From contig CACXNA010000011.1 of NCBI GenBank assembly GCA_902768985.1, forward strand, positions 1 through 62,067: a stretch of 62,067 bases of DNA, read 5' to 3'. This document shows positions 47,030 through 56,106 of this stretch, piece after piece. A model generated the notes under the pieces. The model was not told where the DNA came from. It did no database searches and saw only the letters and a list, made by a program, of their open reading frames with translations. The stretch is from an uncultured Bacteroidia bacterium. GTDB taxonomy: Bacteria; Bacteroidota; Bacteroidia; Bacteroidales; UBA932. The position numbers were made by a program, and so were the translations under genes. Each line of letters opens with the position of its first letter. Position 1 is the stretch's first letter.

Positions 47030-47698
47030 TTACTTCTCTATTCCGGTGACGGTAAGAACACCGTCGGCGACTTTAAAGCGAATGTTACGGTCTCCATAGC
47101 GGAGGCCGTAAATTCGTTCCGGGTCGTCCTGGTACTGGGGGCGGGGATCCTGCGCGAGGATCTCCAGCAGGCCGTCGATGGTGTCGGGATCGAGTTTGTG
47201 GAAAGCTTCCCGCGGCAGCACGACTTCGAGGCGTTTCCATTCGTGTTCGTCCACGAAGCCGCTGCGCACGCCGCGGTGGCTGTCGGCATACTCCACATAG
47301 GGCTTGATGTCGTAGATGGGCGTCCCGTCGGCCAGGTCGGCACCCAGGACGTGGATTTCGCCCGCGGCGGCGTCCACGCGCTCGATGCGCACGGAACTGA
47401 GCCCCAACGGGTTGGGGCGATAGGGGGAGCGGGAGGCGAAGACGCCGACGCGCTCGTTGCCGCCCAGGCGGGGCGGGCGCACCGTGAGGCCCTCGGAGGC
47501 CGTTTCCTTATTTAAATGGAAGCCCCAGATCAGCCAGAGGTAGTCGAAGCCGTCCAGGCCGCGCAGGGCCTCCGGCGTGCGGAATTCCGGCTCCAGCACC
47601 ACGGTGCCCTGCAGGGATTCCGCCAGTCCGGCTTGCCGGGGCAGACCGAATTTCTCGGGCAGCGGTGCCCGGAAGATGGCGACGGGTTTAATTTCCAT
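47030..47698 (-). CDS. trmO: tRNA (N6-threonylcarbamoyladenosine(37)-N6)-methyltransferase TrmO
   Basis: A 222-residue TrmO/TsaA-like protein: IKPVAIFRAPLPEKFGLPRQ, LEPEFRTPEALRGLDGFDYLWLIW, RPPRLGGNERVGVFASRSPYRPNPLGLS and DGTPIYDIKPYVEYAD. It would methylate t6A37 in tRNA-Thr with SAM. The start at 47698 overlaps the end of the M23 gene by 11 bp. The stop codon abuts the convergent hydrolase gene with no gap. Confidence 0.93.
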   Translation of the reverse strand: MEIKPVAIFRAPLPEKFGLPRQAGLAESLQGTVVLEPEFRTPEALRGLDGFDYLWLIWGFHLNKETASEGLTVRPPRLGGNERVGVFASRSPYRPNPLGLSSVRIERVDAAAGEIHVLGADLADGTPIYDIKPYVEYADSHRGVRSGFVDEHEWKRLEVVLPREAFHKLDPDTIDGLLEILAQDPRPQYQDDPERIYGLRYGDRNIRFKVADGVLTVTGIEK

Positions 47699-48908
47699 TG
47701 ATCTCAGCCATGTATTTGTCATAGAGGGCGTTGAACGCCTGCAGGAACTTCTTGTCCAGCGGCTCGGAAGCCGGGGAATTGAGCGACAGCGGATTGATGG
47801 CCTTGCCGTTCTGGAAGACGCGGAAGTCGAGGTGCGGGCCCGTGGCCGTGCCCGTCATGCCCACGTAGCCGATCAGCTGACCCTGCGACACGCGGGTACC
47901 GACCTTCATGCCGGCGGCGTACTTGGAGAGGTGCATGTAGCTGGTCTCGTAGCCCTGGGCGTGCTTGATGCGGATGCGGTTGCCGCCGCCACCGGCGTCC
48001 CAGCCCAGTTTCGTGATCACGCCGTCACCCAGCGCGTGGACCGGCGTGCCGGTCGGCGCAGCGTAGTCGACGGCCGTGTGGGCCTTGACCTTGCCCGTGA
48101 CGGGATGCACGCGGGCGTAGGAGAAGCCGCTGCTGATGCGGTTGTACTTGAGCGGGGCCTTGAGGAACATGCGCTTGAGGCTCTCGCCGCCCTTGTCCCA
48201 GTAGGTGCCGAGCGTGCCGTCGCCGGTGTCGAAGCGGACCGCAGCGACCTGCTTGCCGCCGCTGGCGGCATCGTAAAGGGCGAAATGGACCGTGTCCACG
48301 CCGATGACCTCGCCTTCGCTGACCATCTCGTTATAGATCATCCGAAAGCGGTCGCCCTTCTGCAGGGTGAAGAAGTTCACGCTCCACTGGTAGATGTCCG
48401 CGAGGGTCATGATCAGGTTGGGGGAGCCGCCGGCGGCAATCATGTCGTTCCAGAGGGAGCTGTTGATCGTCACGTCGGTCTGGCGGCGCACATGCTCGAC
48501 GGGCTTCTCAACCTTCCAGACGGCCAGCGAATCGGCGCACTGGAAGACCGTCGAATGGATGCGGTCCTCGACATAGACAACGTAGCTCAGTTTGCGCTCG
48601 CCCTCGGGCGTCGTGTCATAATAGGCCTGCACTTCCTTGCCGGCAATTAACTTGCGGACGTCGAAAGTGCCCTCGCAGCGCTGCGTGAGCAGGTACGCCT
48701 GCGAGGCGCCGAGGCCCAGGCGGTTCATCATGCCGGTGAAGGAATCGCCGACGCGCACTTCGGTGGTGTCGGCTTCATAAAACTCAGGGTAGAAGCCGAC
48801 GAGCGGCTTGGGGAGGAACTCCACCGGCCCGACTTCGACCTTGCCGCGGGGGCCGCAGGCGGTCAGGGCCAGGAGGAGAAGGATAACTGTATTGCGGAGG
48901 TGTTTCAT
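47688..48908 (-). CDS. M23 family peptidoglycan endopeptidase lipoprotein
   Basis: A 406-residue lipoprotein (LLALTAC, lipidated C18). The N-terminal 250 residues contain OapA/NlpD-like beta domains (MMNRLGLGASQAYLL). The catalytic LytM domain keeps all zinc ligands: HTAVDYAAPTGTPV (HxxxD), YMHLSKY and HLDFRV (HxH). It would cut peptide cross-links for wall growth or separation. The gene follows the HerA-like gene without a gap and overlaps trmO. Confidence 0.93.
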   Translation of the reverse strand: MKHLRNTVILLLLALTACGPRGKVEVGPVEFLPKPLVGFYPEFYEADTTEVRVGDSFTGMMNRLGLGASQAYLLTQRCEGTFDVRKLIAGKEVQAYYDTTPEGERKLSYVVYVEDRIHSTVFQCADSLAVWKVEKPVEHVRRQTDVTINSSLWNDMIAAGGSPNLIMTLADIYQWSVNFFTLQKGDRFRMIYNEMVSEGEVIGVDTVHFALYDAASGGKQVAAVRFDTGDGTLGTYWDKGGESLKRMFLKAPLKYNRISSGFSYARVHPVTGKVKAHTAVDYAAPTGTPVHALGDGVITKLGWDAGGGGNRIRIKHAQGYETSYMHLSKYAAGMKVGTRVSQGQLIGYVGMTGTATGPHLDFRVFQNGKAINPLSLNSPASEPLDKKFLQAFNALYDKYMAEINGN

Positions 48909-50513
48909 CTATTTGATCAGGCTGCCAAGGATGGATCGGGTCAGGGTGCGAAGGGCGCTGGAAGTGGCGCTGCCGATGGCTTTCTCGGCCACGCCCTTGC
49001 TGTTCTTGCTCTTCTTCTTGCCCGTCACGGCGTTGGCAACGGCCGTGCCCGCGCTGCGGGACACGCTGGAGATGGCTGCGGTGGCAGCGGCAGCGGCGAC
49101 GGTGCCGGCGATGGTCTTCTTGGCCTTGGCCGTCTTCTTGGTCGCGGGAGCGTCCTCGCGCGCCTTGGCGGCTTCCGCCTTCTGGCGCTCGACCTCCTCC
49201 TGCTGCTTCGCCTGCTCCTCTTCGGCCTTCTTCGCGTCGGCGAGCAGGATCTCGAAGGCGGACTCGCGGTCGATGACGTGGTCGTATTTGCCGCCCAGCG
49301 GCGAAGCGTTCTGGATGTCCAGGCGCTGCCCGGGGGTGATGGCGCCGATCTGGCTCAGCGGGAAGAGGATCTTGGCGCGCTCCACGACGCTCGGGGCGCC
49401 CTTGGCGTCCAGGAAGCTGACCAGCGCCTCGCCGGTCTCGAGCGCCATGATGGCGTCCTCGGTCTTGAAGGCGGGGTTGGCGCGGAAGGTCTCGGCGGCC
49501 GCACGGACGGCCTTCTGGTCCTTCGGCGTATAGGCACGCAGGGCATGCTGGACGCGGTTGCCCAGCTGGCCCAGAACGCTGTCGGGGATGTCGGAAGGGT
49601 TCTGCGTGATGAAGTACACGCCGATGCCCTTGCTTCGGATCAGGCGGACCACCTGCTCGATCTTGCTGACGAGTGCGGGGGAGGTGTCCGTGAAGAGGGT
49701 GTGCGCCTCATCGAAGAAGAACACGAGCTTCGGGAGCTCCGGGTCGCCGACCTCCGGCATGTTGGCGTAGATGTCGGACAGCAGCCAGAGCAGGAAGGTC
49801 GAGTAGAGCTTCGGGTTGAGCATCAGCTTATCGGCGGCCAGCACGCTCATCACGCCGCGGCCGTTCTCGACCGCGAAGAGGTCCTGGATGTCGAAGGACG
49901 GCTCCGCGAAGAACTTCTCCGCGCCCTGGTTCTCCAGGGAGAGCAGCGCGCGCTGGATGGCGCCGACGCTGGCCGTGGAGACGTTGCCGTAAGTGCGGGA
50001 ATACTCCTCCGCATGCTCGGCCACGTAGCCCAGCAGGGCACGCAGGTCCTTCATGTCGATGAGCAGCAGGCCCTTGTCGTCCGCTACGCGGAAAATGATG
50101 TCCATCACGCCGGACTGCACCTCATTCAGGCCCAGCAGGCGGCTGAGCAGCTGCGGGCCCATGTTGGAGATGGTGGTGCGCATCGGGTGCCCCTGCTCGC
50201 CGAACACGTCGTAGAAACGCGTCGGGCAGCCCGCGAACGTGGGCGTATCGAGCCCGAATTCGGGCAGACGCTTCTCGATGAAGCCGCTCAGGCGGCCGGC
50301 CTGGCTGATGCCGGACAGGTCTCCCTTCATGTCCGCCATGAAGCAGGGCACGCCTGCCTGGCTGAAGGATTCGGCCAGCACCTGGAGGGTGACGGTCTTG
50401 CCGGTGCCGGTCGCACCGGCGATGAGTCCGTGGCGGTTGGCCATCTTGCCGACAATGGAGATCGGTCCGTTGGGGCCGTGGGCGACATAAAGTCCGTGAG
50501 TAGCGTCGTACAT
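48909..50513 (-). CDS. HerA-like/DUF853 ATPase
   Basis: A 534-residue P-loop protein of the DUF853 (YjgR) family: Walker [12 protein letters not shown] near residue 33, Walker [13 protein letters not shown] near 265, and arginine/sensor region [19 protein letters not shown]. HerA relatives are hexameric DNA translocases; the function of this branch is unsettled. The C-terminus (about 430-534) is a charged coiled coil ([20 protein letters not shown]) followed by an alanine/serine-rich amphipathic tail. It lies first in a tight unit with the M23 peptidase and trmO. Confidence 0.9.
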   Translation of the reverse strand: MYDATHGLYVAHGPNGPISIVGKMANRHGLIAGATGTGKTVTLQVLAESFSQAGVPCFMADMKGDLSGISQAGRLSGFIEKRLPEFGLDTPTFAGCPTRFYDVFGEQGHPMRTTISNMGPQLLSRLLGLNEVQSGVMDIIFRVADDKGLLLIDMKDLRALLGYVAEHAEEYSRTYGNVSTASVGAIQRALLSLENQGAEKFFAEPSFDIQDLFAVENGRGVMSVLAADKLMLNPKLYSTFLLWLLSDIYANMPEVGDPELPKLVFFFDEAHTLFTDTSPALVSKIEQVVRLIRSKGIGVYFITQNPSDIPDSVLGQLGNRVQHALRAYTPKDQKAVRAAAETFRANPAFKTEDAIMALETGEALVSFLDAKGAPSVVERAKILFPLSQIGAITPGQRLDIQNASPLGGKYDHVIDRESAFEILLADAKKAEEEQAKQQEEVERQKAEAAKAREDAPATKKTAKAKKTIAGTVAAAAATAAISSVSRSAGTAVANAVTGKKKSKNSKGVAEKAIGSATSSALRTLTRSILGSLIK

Positions 50514-50598
50514 ATCAGATTGTGGTTTTGATTTCTATCGTGTAAATATAACAAATCTTCAGCTTTTTTGCTAACTTAGCATCAAATTAAACAACACC

Positions 50599-51207
50599 AT
50601 GAAAGCAATAGCCAAGCTCTTTTCGGCCGTCGCCGCCCTCTGCATGCTGTTCAGCTGCAGCGTGTTCAACAAGACGGCGAGTTCGGTCAGCTCCACGGCC
50701 GGCAGCATCTTCCGCGGAGGCGTCAAGACGTTCACTTATTATAATCTTCCTGAAAACGTCCAGGACCTGCAGGCCCTGCAGGAGGGCAACCGCAAGGATG
50801 CGTACGGCGTCGCTGCGATGACCGTCACCGCCCTCTGCCGCTATGAGACCAATCCCGAGGAGTGCTTCAAGATGCTCAACTGGCTGAAGGGCGAAGAGCC
50901 GCTGACCTCCTTCGAGAAGGAGTTCCTGCGTGACCGCCTCGCGGGCAAGGGTTACAAGGCGCGTTCCTACTTCGCCGGCGCCACGCCGGAGAACGGCTAC
51001 ACGCCCTCGATGCCCTACAAGCTGACCCCGGTCAGCAACCCCTACACCTTCAAGGAGGACGGCTGGGCCACCGTGAGCCTGCGCTCCGGCCACGACGAGA
51101 AGCTGCGCGCGGTCAAGCTTCGTCAGAAGAAGAGCACCGGCGAATGGTTCCTCAATGACATCCAGTGCGTGGATGACGACATCCCCGCGCCGGTCAACAA
51201 GAAGTAA
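50599..51207 (+). CDS. Lipoprotein, unknown function
   Basis: A 202-residue lipoprotein (MLFSC, lipidated C20). The mature part has a helical front (DAYGVAAMTVTALCRYETNPEECFKML) and a beta-rich end (WATVSLRSGHDEKLRAVKLRQKKSTGEWFLNDIQCV) resembling small DUF6935-type proteins; I am not certain of the family. It is nine bases upstream of nudC on the same strand. Confidence 0.65.
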   Translation: MKAIAKLFSAVAALCMLFSCSVFNKTASSVSSTAGSIFRGGVKTFTYYNLPENVQDLQALQEGNRKDAYGVAAMTVTALCRYETNPEECFKMLNWLKGEEPLTSFEKEFLRDRLAGKGYKARSYFAGATPENGYTPSMPYKLTPVSNPYTFKEDGWATVSLRSGHDEKLRAVKLRQKKSTGEWFLNDIQCVDDDIPAPVNKK

Positions 51208-51216
51208 TCGACAGAG

Positions 51217-51984
51217 ATGGCGCTGGATCGTGCCTATATTTTTCGCGACCGGGACATCCTGGTCGAAGGGGGAGGCGACGCCGCGAAAGCGGAGAGGGTC
51301 GCCTCCTTTGTTTCATCCGACGTCCGGGCGCGTTTCGACGACCGCGTCAGCGGCGGTACGGGTATCATCCTCGAGCCCGGAACGCCCGCGCCGGAAGGCT
51401 GCAGCTTCGAGCCGCTCCCGACCTATTTCTATTCCCACGATGAGGGGGAAATCGCCCTCGCGTCGCGCCTGAAGGCGCTTGCCAGCTGGGTGGACGGCAC
51501 CCGCTTCTGCCCGTCCTGCGGACAGCCCCTGCGGCCGCATGCCGTGGAGACGGCGCTGGAATGCCCCGCCTGCGGGCGGCTGCTCTTCCCGCGCATCGAG
51601 CCCTGCATCATCACGCTCATCACCCGGGGCGACGAACTGCTCCTGCTGCGCAACGTCAAGGACACGCGCGGCGTCTACGCCTGCCTGGCGGGCTTCGTCG
51701 AGGCGGGGGAGACGCTGGAGCAGACCCTGCGCCGCGAGGTACGCGAGGAGACCTCCCTGGAGGTGGAGAACATCCGCTACGCCGGCAGCCAGGCCTGGCC
51801 CTTCCCGGACCAGCTGATGATGGCGTTCTATGCCGAGTATAAAAGCGGCGAGATCAAGATCCAGGAGTCGGAGATCCGCGACGCGCGCTGGTTCCGGCCG
51901 GACGCGCTGCCGCCGCTGCCCCGGCCCGGGTCCATCGCCCGGCGCCTGATCGAGCGGCGCATCCGTGAGTTGAAGGGAGAATAA
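51217..51984 (+). CDS. nudC: NAD(+) diphosphatase / NAD-decapping hydrolase NudC
   Basis: A 255-residue Nudix enzyme. A four-cysteine zinc ribbon (FCPSCG ... CPACG) is followed by the Nudix box GFVEAGETLEQTLRREVREE and the NADH-pyrophosphatase marker SQAWPFPDQLM (usual SQPWPFPxS, so the proline is replaced by alanine). It hydrolyses NAD(H) and can remove NAD caps from RNA. Its stop is three bases from the convergent ABC ATPase gene. Confidence 0.95.
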   Translation: MALDRAYIFRDRDILVEGGGDAAKAERVASFVSSDVRARFDDRVSGGTGIILEPGTPAPEGCSFEPLPTYFYSHDEGEIALASRLKALASWVDGTRFCPSCGQPLRPHAVETALECPACGRLLFPRIEPCIITLITRGDELLLLRNVKDTRGVYACLAGFVEAGETLEQTLRREVREETSLEVENIRYAGSQAWPFPDQLMMAFYAEYKSGEIKIQESEIRDARWFRPDALPPLPRPGSIARRLIERRIRELKGE

Positions 51985-51987
51985 TCT

Positions 51988-53064
51988 TTACAGTTCGACG
52001 ACCAACTGGCCGGGGGCCGGCTCTGTGAGTGAGCTGCAGAAGCCGCGGACCAGCTGGATCGGCAGGTGGTCTTCCGGGAGCTTGTCCAGGATGCTTTCTG
52101 TCGCGCCCTCCTGGATGAAAGTCAGGACCAGCTTGTAGCTTTTCTCGCTGTAATCCACGCTCAGGTGGACGGGACCGCTGAAGGGGATGATTCCCGTCAG
52201 CGTCTCCTCGACGACGTGCTGCAGGCGCAGGAAGAGCTTGTCTCCCAGGCCGTACTTGTTGCAGAAGGTCTCGATGCGGCCGAACATGCCGTAGAGGTCG
52301 AAGCCCTGGTCTGCCAGCTTGAATTCCAGGGTTCTGATCTTGTTGATGAAGGCCACCGTCGCCGGGCGCTGCGGATGCTCGAAGATCTGCTCGGGCGTCC
52401 CTTCTTCATAAATGACGCCGTCGTACATGAAGAAAACGCGCGTGCTGACGCTGCGCACGAACTCCATTTCGTGGCTCACGATGGCCATCGTCATGCCCTG
52501 GCCCGCCAGGTGGCGGATCACGGCGAGCACCTCGCTGACCATCGTCGGGTCCAGCGCGGACGTGGGCTCGTCGAAGAGGATGATCTCGGGATTCATGGCC
52601 AGGCAGCGGGCGATGGCGGCGCGCTGCTTCTGGCCGCCGGACAGCTCGCCGGGCAGGCTCCCGGCCTTCTCGCGCAGGCCGACCAGCTGCAACAGCTCCA
52701 TCGCCCGGGCCTCCGCCGCCTCGCGGCTCTGCCCCAGGAGCGTCTGCGGACAGAGGGTGATGTTGTCCAGGATGGTCAGGTGCTCGAAGAGGTTGAAATT
52801 CTGGAACACCATGCCCATCTTGCGGCGCAGCCGGTTCACGTCGGCGTTGCGGTCCAGGATGTCCACGCCGTCGATCTCGATCTGTCCACCGGACGGCTCC
52901 TCCAGCCGGTTCAGGCAGCGCAGGAAGGTGCTCTTGCCCGTGCCGGAAGGGCCGATCACGGAGATCACTTCGCCTTTGGAGATCTCACAGTTCACGTCGC
53001 GCAGCACGGTGAGTTCCTTGCCGGCGTTGTTGTAGACTTTGCTGAGGTGTTTGACGCTTATCAT
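51988..53064 (-). CDS. Polar amino-acid ABC transporter ATPase with C-terminal GHKL/RsbW-like domain
   Basis: A 358-residue ATPase. Residues 1-245 are a standard GlnQ-type cassette: Walker A GPSGTGKS (38-45), FQNFNLF, signature LSGGQ (141-145), Walker B ILFDEPTS (162-169), SHEM switch histidine. GlnQ proteins end near 245. Here about 105 more residues follow that resemble a GHKL anti-sigma-type kinase: a helix with [10 protein letters not shown] (284-293) in place of VEEALTNAI, a strand [18 protein letters not shown], then [12 protein letters not shown]. The ATP-binding asparagine and the DxG motif are not conserved, so a regulatory rather than catalytic role is likely. It is last in the ABC operon. 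Confidence 0.85.
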   Translation of the reverse strand: MISVKHLSKVYNNAGKELTVLRDVNCEISKGEVISVIGPSGTGKSTFLRCLNRLEEPSGGQIEIDGVDILDRNADVNRLRRKMGMVFQNFNLFEHLTILDNITLCPQTLLGQSREAAEARAMELLQLVGLREKAGSLPGELSGGQKQRAAIARCLAMNPEIILFDEPTSALDPTMVSEVLAVIRHLAGQGMTMAIVSHEMEFVRSVSTRVFFMYDGVIYEEGTPEQIFEHPQRPATVAFINKIRTLEFKLADQGFDLYGMFGRIETFCNKYGLGDKLFLRLQHVVEETLTGIIPFSGPVHLSVDYSEKSYKLVLTFIQEGATESILDKLPEDHLPIQLVRGFCSSLTEPAPGQLVVEL

Positions 53065-53070
53065 GGCGGA

Positions 53071-54543
53071 TTACTTCTTCGAATTGACTTTTCTCTCCAG
53101 GGCGTTCAGGGCGTGGGCGGAGAGACGGGACAGGAGGATATAGATGACGGAAACCAGGATCAGCGGGAAGAACGCGTCGAAGGTGCGGGCGCGGATCACG
53201 TTGCTCGCGCAGGTGAGGTCCATCACGGCCACGTAGCCCACGATGGAGGTACTCTTGATCAGCGCTACGATCTCCCCTTTGAACACGGGAATGATGCGCC
53301 GGAACGCCTGCGGGAGGGCGACCAGGCGGAAGGTCTGGAACTTGCTCAGGCCGAGCGCGGCGCCCGCCTCCCACTGGCCCCGGCCCACGCCGAGCATCCC
53401 GGAGCGGAACAGCTCGCAGAAGCGCGCGCCGTAGAAGAGCGCGAAGCTGAAGATGGCCACCAGCGTGCCGGAGATGTGCGATTTCGCGAAGATGACGTAG
53501 CACATGATCATCAGCACGACCAGCACGGGAATGCCCTGCACGGTCTCCGCAAAGAGCTTGACCGTGCGGCTGAGCGCCGGGGAGCGGCGCATCCGCAGGA
53601 AGCAGAATCCCGCACCCAGCAGGATGGAAAGGAGGATGGAGAACAGGGAGATCTCGAGCGTGACGAGCAGGCCCTGCAGCAGCAGTTTCCAGTGCTGCTC
53701 CATGATCAGGTTGGCGTAGACGCTGTCCCGTACGGCCTGGACCAGGCCCTTCCGGGGACTTGCCGCCGCCTCCGGGTCCCGGCCGAAGCAGCAGATGCTG
53801 CCTTCGAAGTAAGGTTCGGAGAAGAGCACCTGTTTCGCCCGCTCGGGCGTGACCTGGATGTGGGAAACCAGAGCGTCCACCTTGCCGGTGTTGAGCGCCG
53901 GAATCAAGGCGGGGAAGTCCACGATGCGGTAGTCCGCCCGATAGCCGCCCCAGCGGCAGAAGCGCTCCATCAGATCGATCTCCAGGCCGGCCAGCTGCTC
54001 ATCCTTCATGAAGATGAAGGGGTAGGTCAGCGTGATGCCGTTGACGATCGTCTCGCCCTCCGTGCTGGCGGGGATGCGGCTGCGCGCCACCGCCATCGAA
54101 TCCGGATTGTTCGACCAGTCGTGGATCCACTGGTCGCGTTCGCCGGAGGCGATAAATTCGCGCAGAAACGCGTTGAAACGCGCGCAGAGCAGGGTGTCTT
54201 CCTGCCGGACCGCCACGGCGGCGTTGCCCTTCATGAAGCCCGTGAAGCACTTCCGGAGCCCCATGTCCCGCAGGTGGTTGGCGTCGAACTGGATCTCCTG
54301 CATCATGGCGAATTCGGCCCGGCCGCTGCGTACGGCCACGGCCAGCTCGCCGATGCCGATGCGCAGCAGTTCGATGTCCTCGTTCTTGGAAAGGGCCAGG
54401 TCGATCGAACTGTTGGCAGCCACGGCCACGGAATGCCCGGCGAGATCTTCCGGCCCCTGCGGGACAAAGTCCGTCCGGGCGCCGGTGCACGACGCCGCCA
54501 GCACGGAAAGGGTCAGGAACAGGGCGGGGAAGACTCTCATCAT
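53071..54543 (-). CDS. Fused amino-acid binding protein/ABC permease lipoprotein
   Basis: A 490-residue fusion. A lipoprotein-type signal (LAASC, C19) leads to a segment like the second lobe of an SBP_bac_3 binding protein (about 30-145: PEDLAGHSVAVAANSSIDLAL, LRKCFTGFMKGNAAVAVRQ). Then comes a segment like the first lobe (about 165-252: LTYPFIFMKDEQLAGLEIDL, VDALVSHIQVTPERAKQVL, FSEPYF). A permease domain with about five helices follows (about 285-490) and holds the EAA loop EAGAALGLSKFQTFRLVALP. The lobes are in the opposite order to normal. It overlaps the upstream permease by four bases. Confidence 0.85.
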   Translation of the reverse strand: MMRVFPALFLTLSVLAASCTGARTDFVPQGPEDLAGHSVAVAANSSIDLALSKNEDIELLRIGIGELAVAVRSGRAEFAMMQEIQFDANHLRDMGLRKCFTGFMKGNAAVAVRQEDTLLCARFNAFLREFIASGERDQWIHDWSNNPDSMAVARSRIPASTEGETIVNGITLTYPFIFMKDEQLAGLEIDLMERFCRWGGYRADYRIVDFPALIPALNTGKVDALVSHIQVTPERAKQVLFSEPYFEGSICCFGRDPEAAASPRKGLVQAVRDSVYANLIMEQHWKLLLQGLLVTLEISLFSILLSILLGAGFCFLRMRRSPALSRTVKLFAETVQGIPVLVVLMIMCYVIFAKSHISGTLVAIFSFALFYGARFCELFRSGMLGVGRGQWEAGAALGLSKFQTFRLVALPQAFRRIIPVFKGEIVALIKSTSIVGYVAVMDLTCASNVIRARTFDAFFPLILVSVIYILLSRLSAHALNALERKVNSKK

Positions 54544-55232
54544 ACGCTGCGGTGTTTGGGAGTCAATTTCCGCTCGACCAGGTCGAGGCCCGTCCCGAAC
54601 AGCCAGGACAGGATCAGGTAGATGAGCGCCACGAGCAGCAGCGGGAAGAAGGCGTCGAAGGTCCGCGCGCGGACATAATCGCCGGCCTTGGTGAGGTCCA
54701 TGACAGAGACATACCCGACGATCGAAGTGCTCTTGATGAGCGCGACCGCCTGGGTTTTATAGAGCGGCAGGCAGCGAAGCAGCGCCTGCGGCAGGACGAT
54801 GCGGCCGAAGATCTGGCGTCGGCTCATGCCGAGGGCGGCGCCCGCTTCGCGCTGGCCCTTGTCCACGCCCTCGATGCCCGTGCGGAACACCTCGCTGAAG
54901 TAGGCGCCGAAGTAAAGGGAGAAGCACACGACGGCGATTTGCACCTTGGAGAGGGGCGACGCGGCGAAGATGACGTAGAAGGAAACCAGCAGCAGGATCA
55001 GCAGCGGCAGGCTGCGCATCAGCTCGATGTAGATGCAGGCCGGCCGGTTCAGGGCGCGGCTGCGGGACATGCGCATCGCGCAGAGGGCGGCGCCCCACAG
55101 CGTGGCGAACAGGAGCGCGAGCAGCGACACTTCCAGTGTCATGCCCAGGCCGTCCAGCAGCACCCGCCAGCGGTCCTCCCGGAGGAGATTCGCCTCGATG
55201 CTTGCGCGGATCTGATCGCCTAATAGATACAT
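54540..55232 (-). CDS. Polar amino-acid ABC transporter permease
   Basis: A 230-residue HisM/GlnP-type permease with about five membrane helices, the family SFYVIFAASPL region and the EAA loop EAGAALGMSRRQIFGRIVLP. It is closely similar to the permease half of the next gene (IKSTSIVGYVSVMDLT in both), so the two probably form a heterodimeric channel that arose by duplication. It is the first gene of the operon. Confidence 0.93.
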   Translation of the reverse strand: MYLLGDQIRASIEANLLREDRWRVLLDGLGMTLEVSLLALLFATLWGAALCAMRMSRSRALNRPACIYIELMRSLPLLILLLVSFYVIFAASPLSKVQIAVVCFSLYFGAYFSEVFRTGIEGVDKGQREAGAALGMSRRQIFGRIVLPQALLRCLPLYKTQAVALIKSTSIVGYVSVMDLTKAGDYVRARTFDAFFPLLLVALIYLILSWLFGTGLDLVERKLTPKHRSV

Positions 55233-55260
55233 GCAGAGAATAATTCCTGTGGTTCGTATG

Positions 55261-55268
55261 CAAATCTA
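55261..55268 (-). promoter_or_regulatory. -7 box for the ABC importer operon
   Basis: TAGATTTG on the minus strand, 28 bp before the permease ATG. Confidence 0.65.
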
Positions 55269-55302
55269 ATCATTATTTGTGCAAATCAGAAGGATTAATT
55301 GC

Positions 55303-55310
55303 TATATTTG
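55303..55310 (+). promoter_or_regulatory. -7 box for the 55351 gene
   Basis: TATATTTG, 40 bp before the ATG at 55351. Confidence 0.65.
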
Positions 55311-55350
55311 TGACACGTATAACGCATTATAATAACTAGTTTATTACCTT

Positions 55351-55995
55351 ATGAAAAAAGTATTGTTGTTGGCCAGCCTGCTGGCTTTCTCCGTGCTGGG
55401 CCTTTCCGCCCAGAGCTTCCCGGTTCAATTCCAGGGCGAAAAGCCCAACATCAGCGACTTCGCGTGGGCGTATGTGAACTATGAACTCGCTCCGGCAGAG
55501 GACGAGGATGAGGAAGAAGGCGAGGGGTTCTACAACGAATCGATCGGCGCCGTCAAGAACGCGATGGAAAAGCAGCGCGCCAACAAGGCGCAGGAGCCGG
55601 GCGTGACCCTCTCCATCGACCAGCGCAACGGTTTCGTCCTCTATGAATGGAAGGATCCCGACAGCAGCAACCGCCTGCGCGTCGAGATGTGCTACTGGAA
55701 CGAGTCCGACGGCAAGCACAAGATCTTCGCCTGCGGCGTCTATTACTTCGACGGCGACAAATACAGCACCGGTCAGTTCGACGGCCTGACGTTCTACCGC
55801 TACGACAACGCCGCCAAGACGATGACCTATGCCGACGATCTCGGCTTTGATGTGGAATACAGCACCGAGGACGGCGCCTGGGTCACCTACGACCTGCCGC
55901 GCTCCGGCAAGAACATCACGGTCAACTACTGGTACGACAACGGCTCCAAGAAGCAAAAAACCTTGCAGTTCGACGGCCGTCGCTTCAGCTTCTAA
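55351..55995 (+). CDS. Secreted protein of unknown function
   Basis: A 214-residue protein with a signal peptide (to LSAQ, about residue 21). The mature part is acidic early (AEDEDEEEGEGF) and then beta-rich with many aromatic residues (YRYDNAAKTMTYADDLGFDVEY, NYWYDNGSKKQKTLQFDGRRFSF). I do not recognise the family. It has its own promoter and lies upstream of the ECF sigma operon. Confidence 0.65.
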   Translation: MKKVLLLASLLAFSVLGLSAQSFPVQFQGEKPNISDFAWAYVNYELAPAEDEDEEEGEGFYNESIGAVKNAMEKQRANKAQEPGVTLSIDQRNGFVLYEWKDPDSSNRLRVEMCYWNESDGKHKIFACGVYYFDGDKYSTGQFDGLTFYRYDNAAKTMTYADDLGFDVEYSTEDGAWVTYDLPRSGKNITVNYWYDNGSKKQKTLQFDGRRFSF

Positions 55996-56014
55996 ACAAT
56001 TTTTACACTTTTTG

Positions 56015-56040
56015 CCAACCTTTCGCCGGGTTGGTCCGTC
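56015..56040 (+). promoter_or_regulatory. Putative ECF sigma-factor promoter
   Basis: AACC (56017-56020) is followed after 16 bp by CGTC (56037-56040), the AAC/CGTC architecture of ECF promoters. It lies in front of an operon encoding an ECF sigma factor and has no TAnnTTTG box, which suggests autoregulation. The -35 sequence CCAACC also forms an inverted repeat with GGTTGG in the spacer. Confidence 0.65.
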
Positions 56041-56041
56041 T

Positions 56042-56083
56042 AACAGTTGAAACCACCTCGGAAAAGTGGAAAATTCAACTGTT
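56042..56083 (+). promoter_or_regulatory. Long inverted repeat at the expected transcript start
   Basis: AACAGTTGAA (56042-56051) and TTCAACTGTT (56074-56083) are perfectly complementary, with an inner CCAC/GTGG pair (56053-56056, 56066-56069). It begins just after the CGTC element and ends 23 bp before the ATG at 56107, so it would be a 5'-end hairpin of the mRNA, or an operator. Confidence 0.7.
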
Positions 56084-56106
56084 AAACAATTAAACTATAC
56101 CCTGCC

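Noticed and set aside
51217-51984. Loss of NudC activity because SQPWPFPxS reads SQAWPFPDQ
   Set aside because: The Nudix box and zinc cysteines are intact and only one position of the array differs, so a functional enzyme remains the better reading.
52066-54621. An 851-codon open frame opposite the ABC importer genes
   Set aside because: Same shadow effect; the minus-strand ATPase and permease motifs are unmistakable, and the opposite frame has no recognisable fold.
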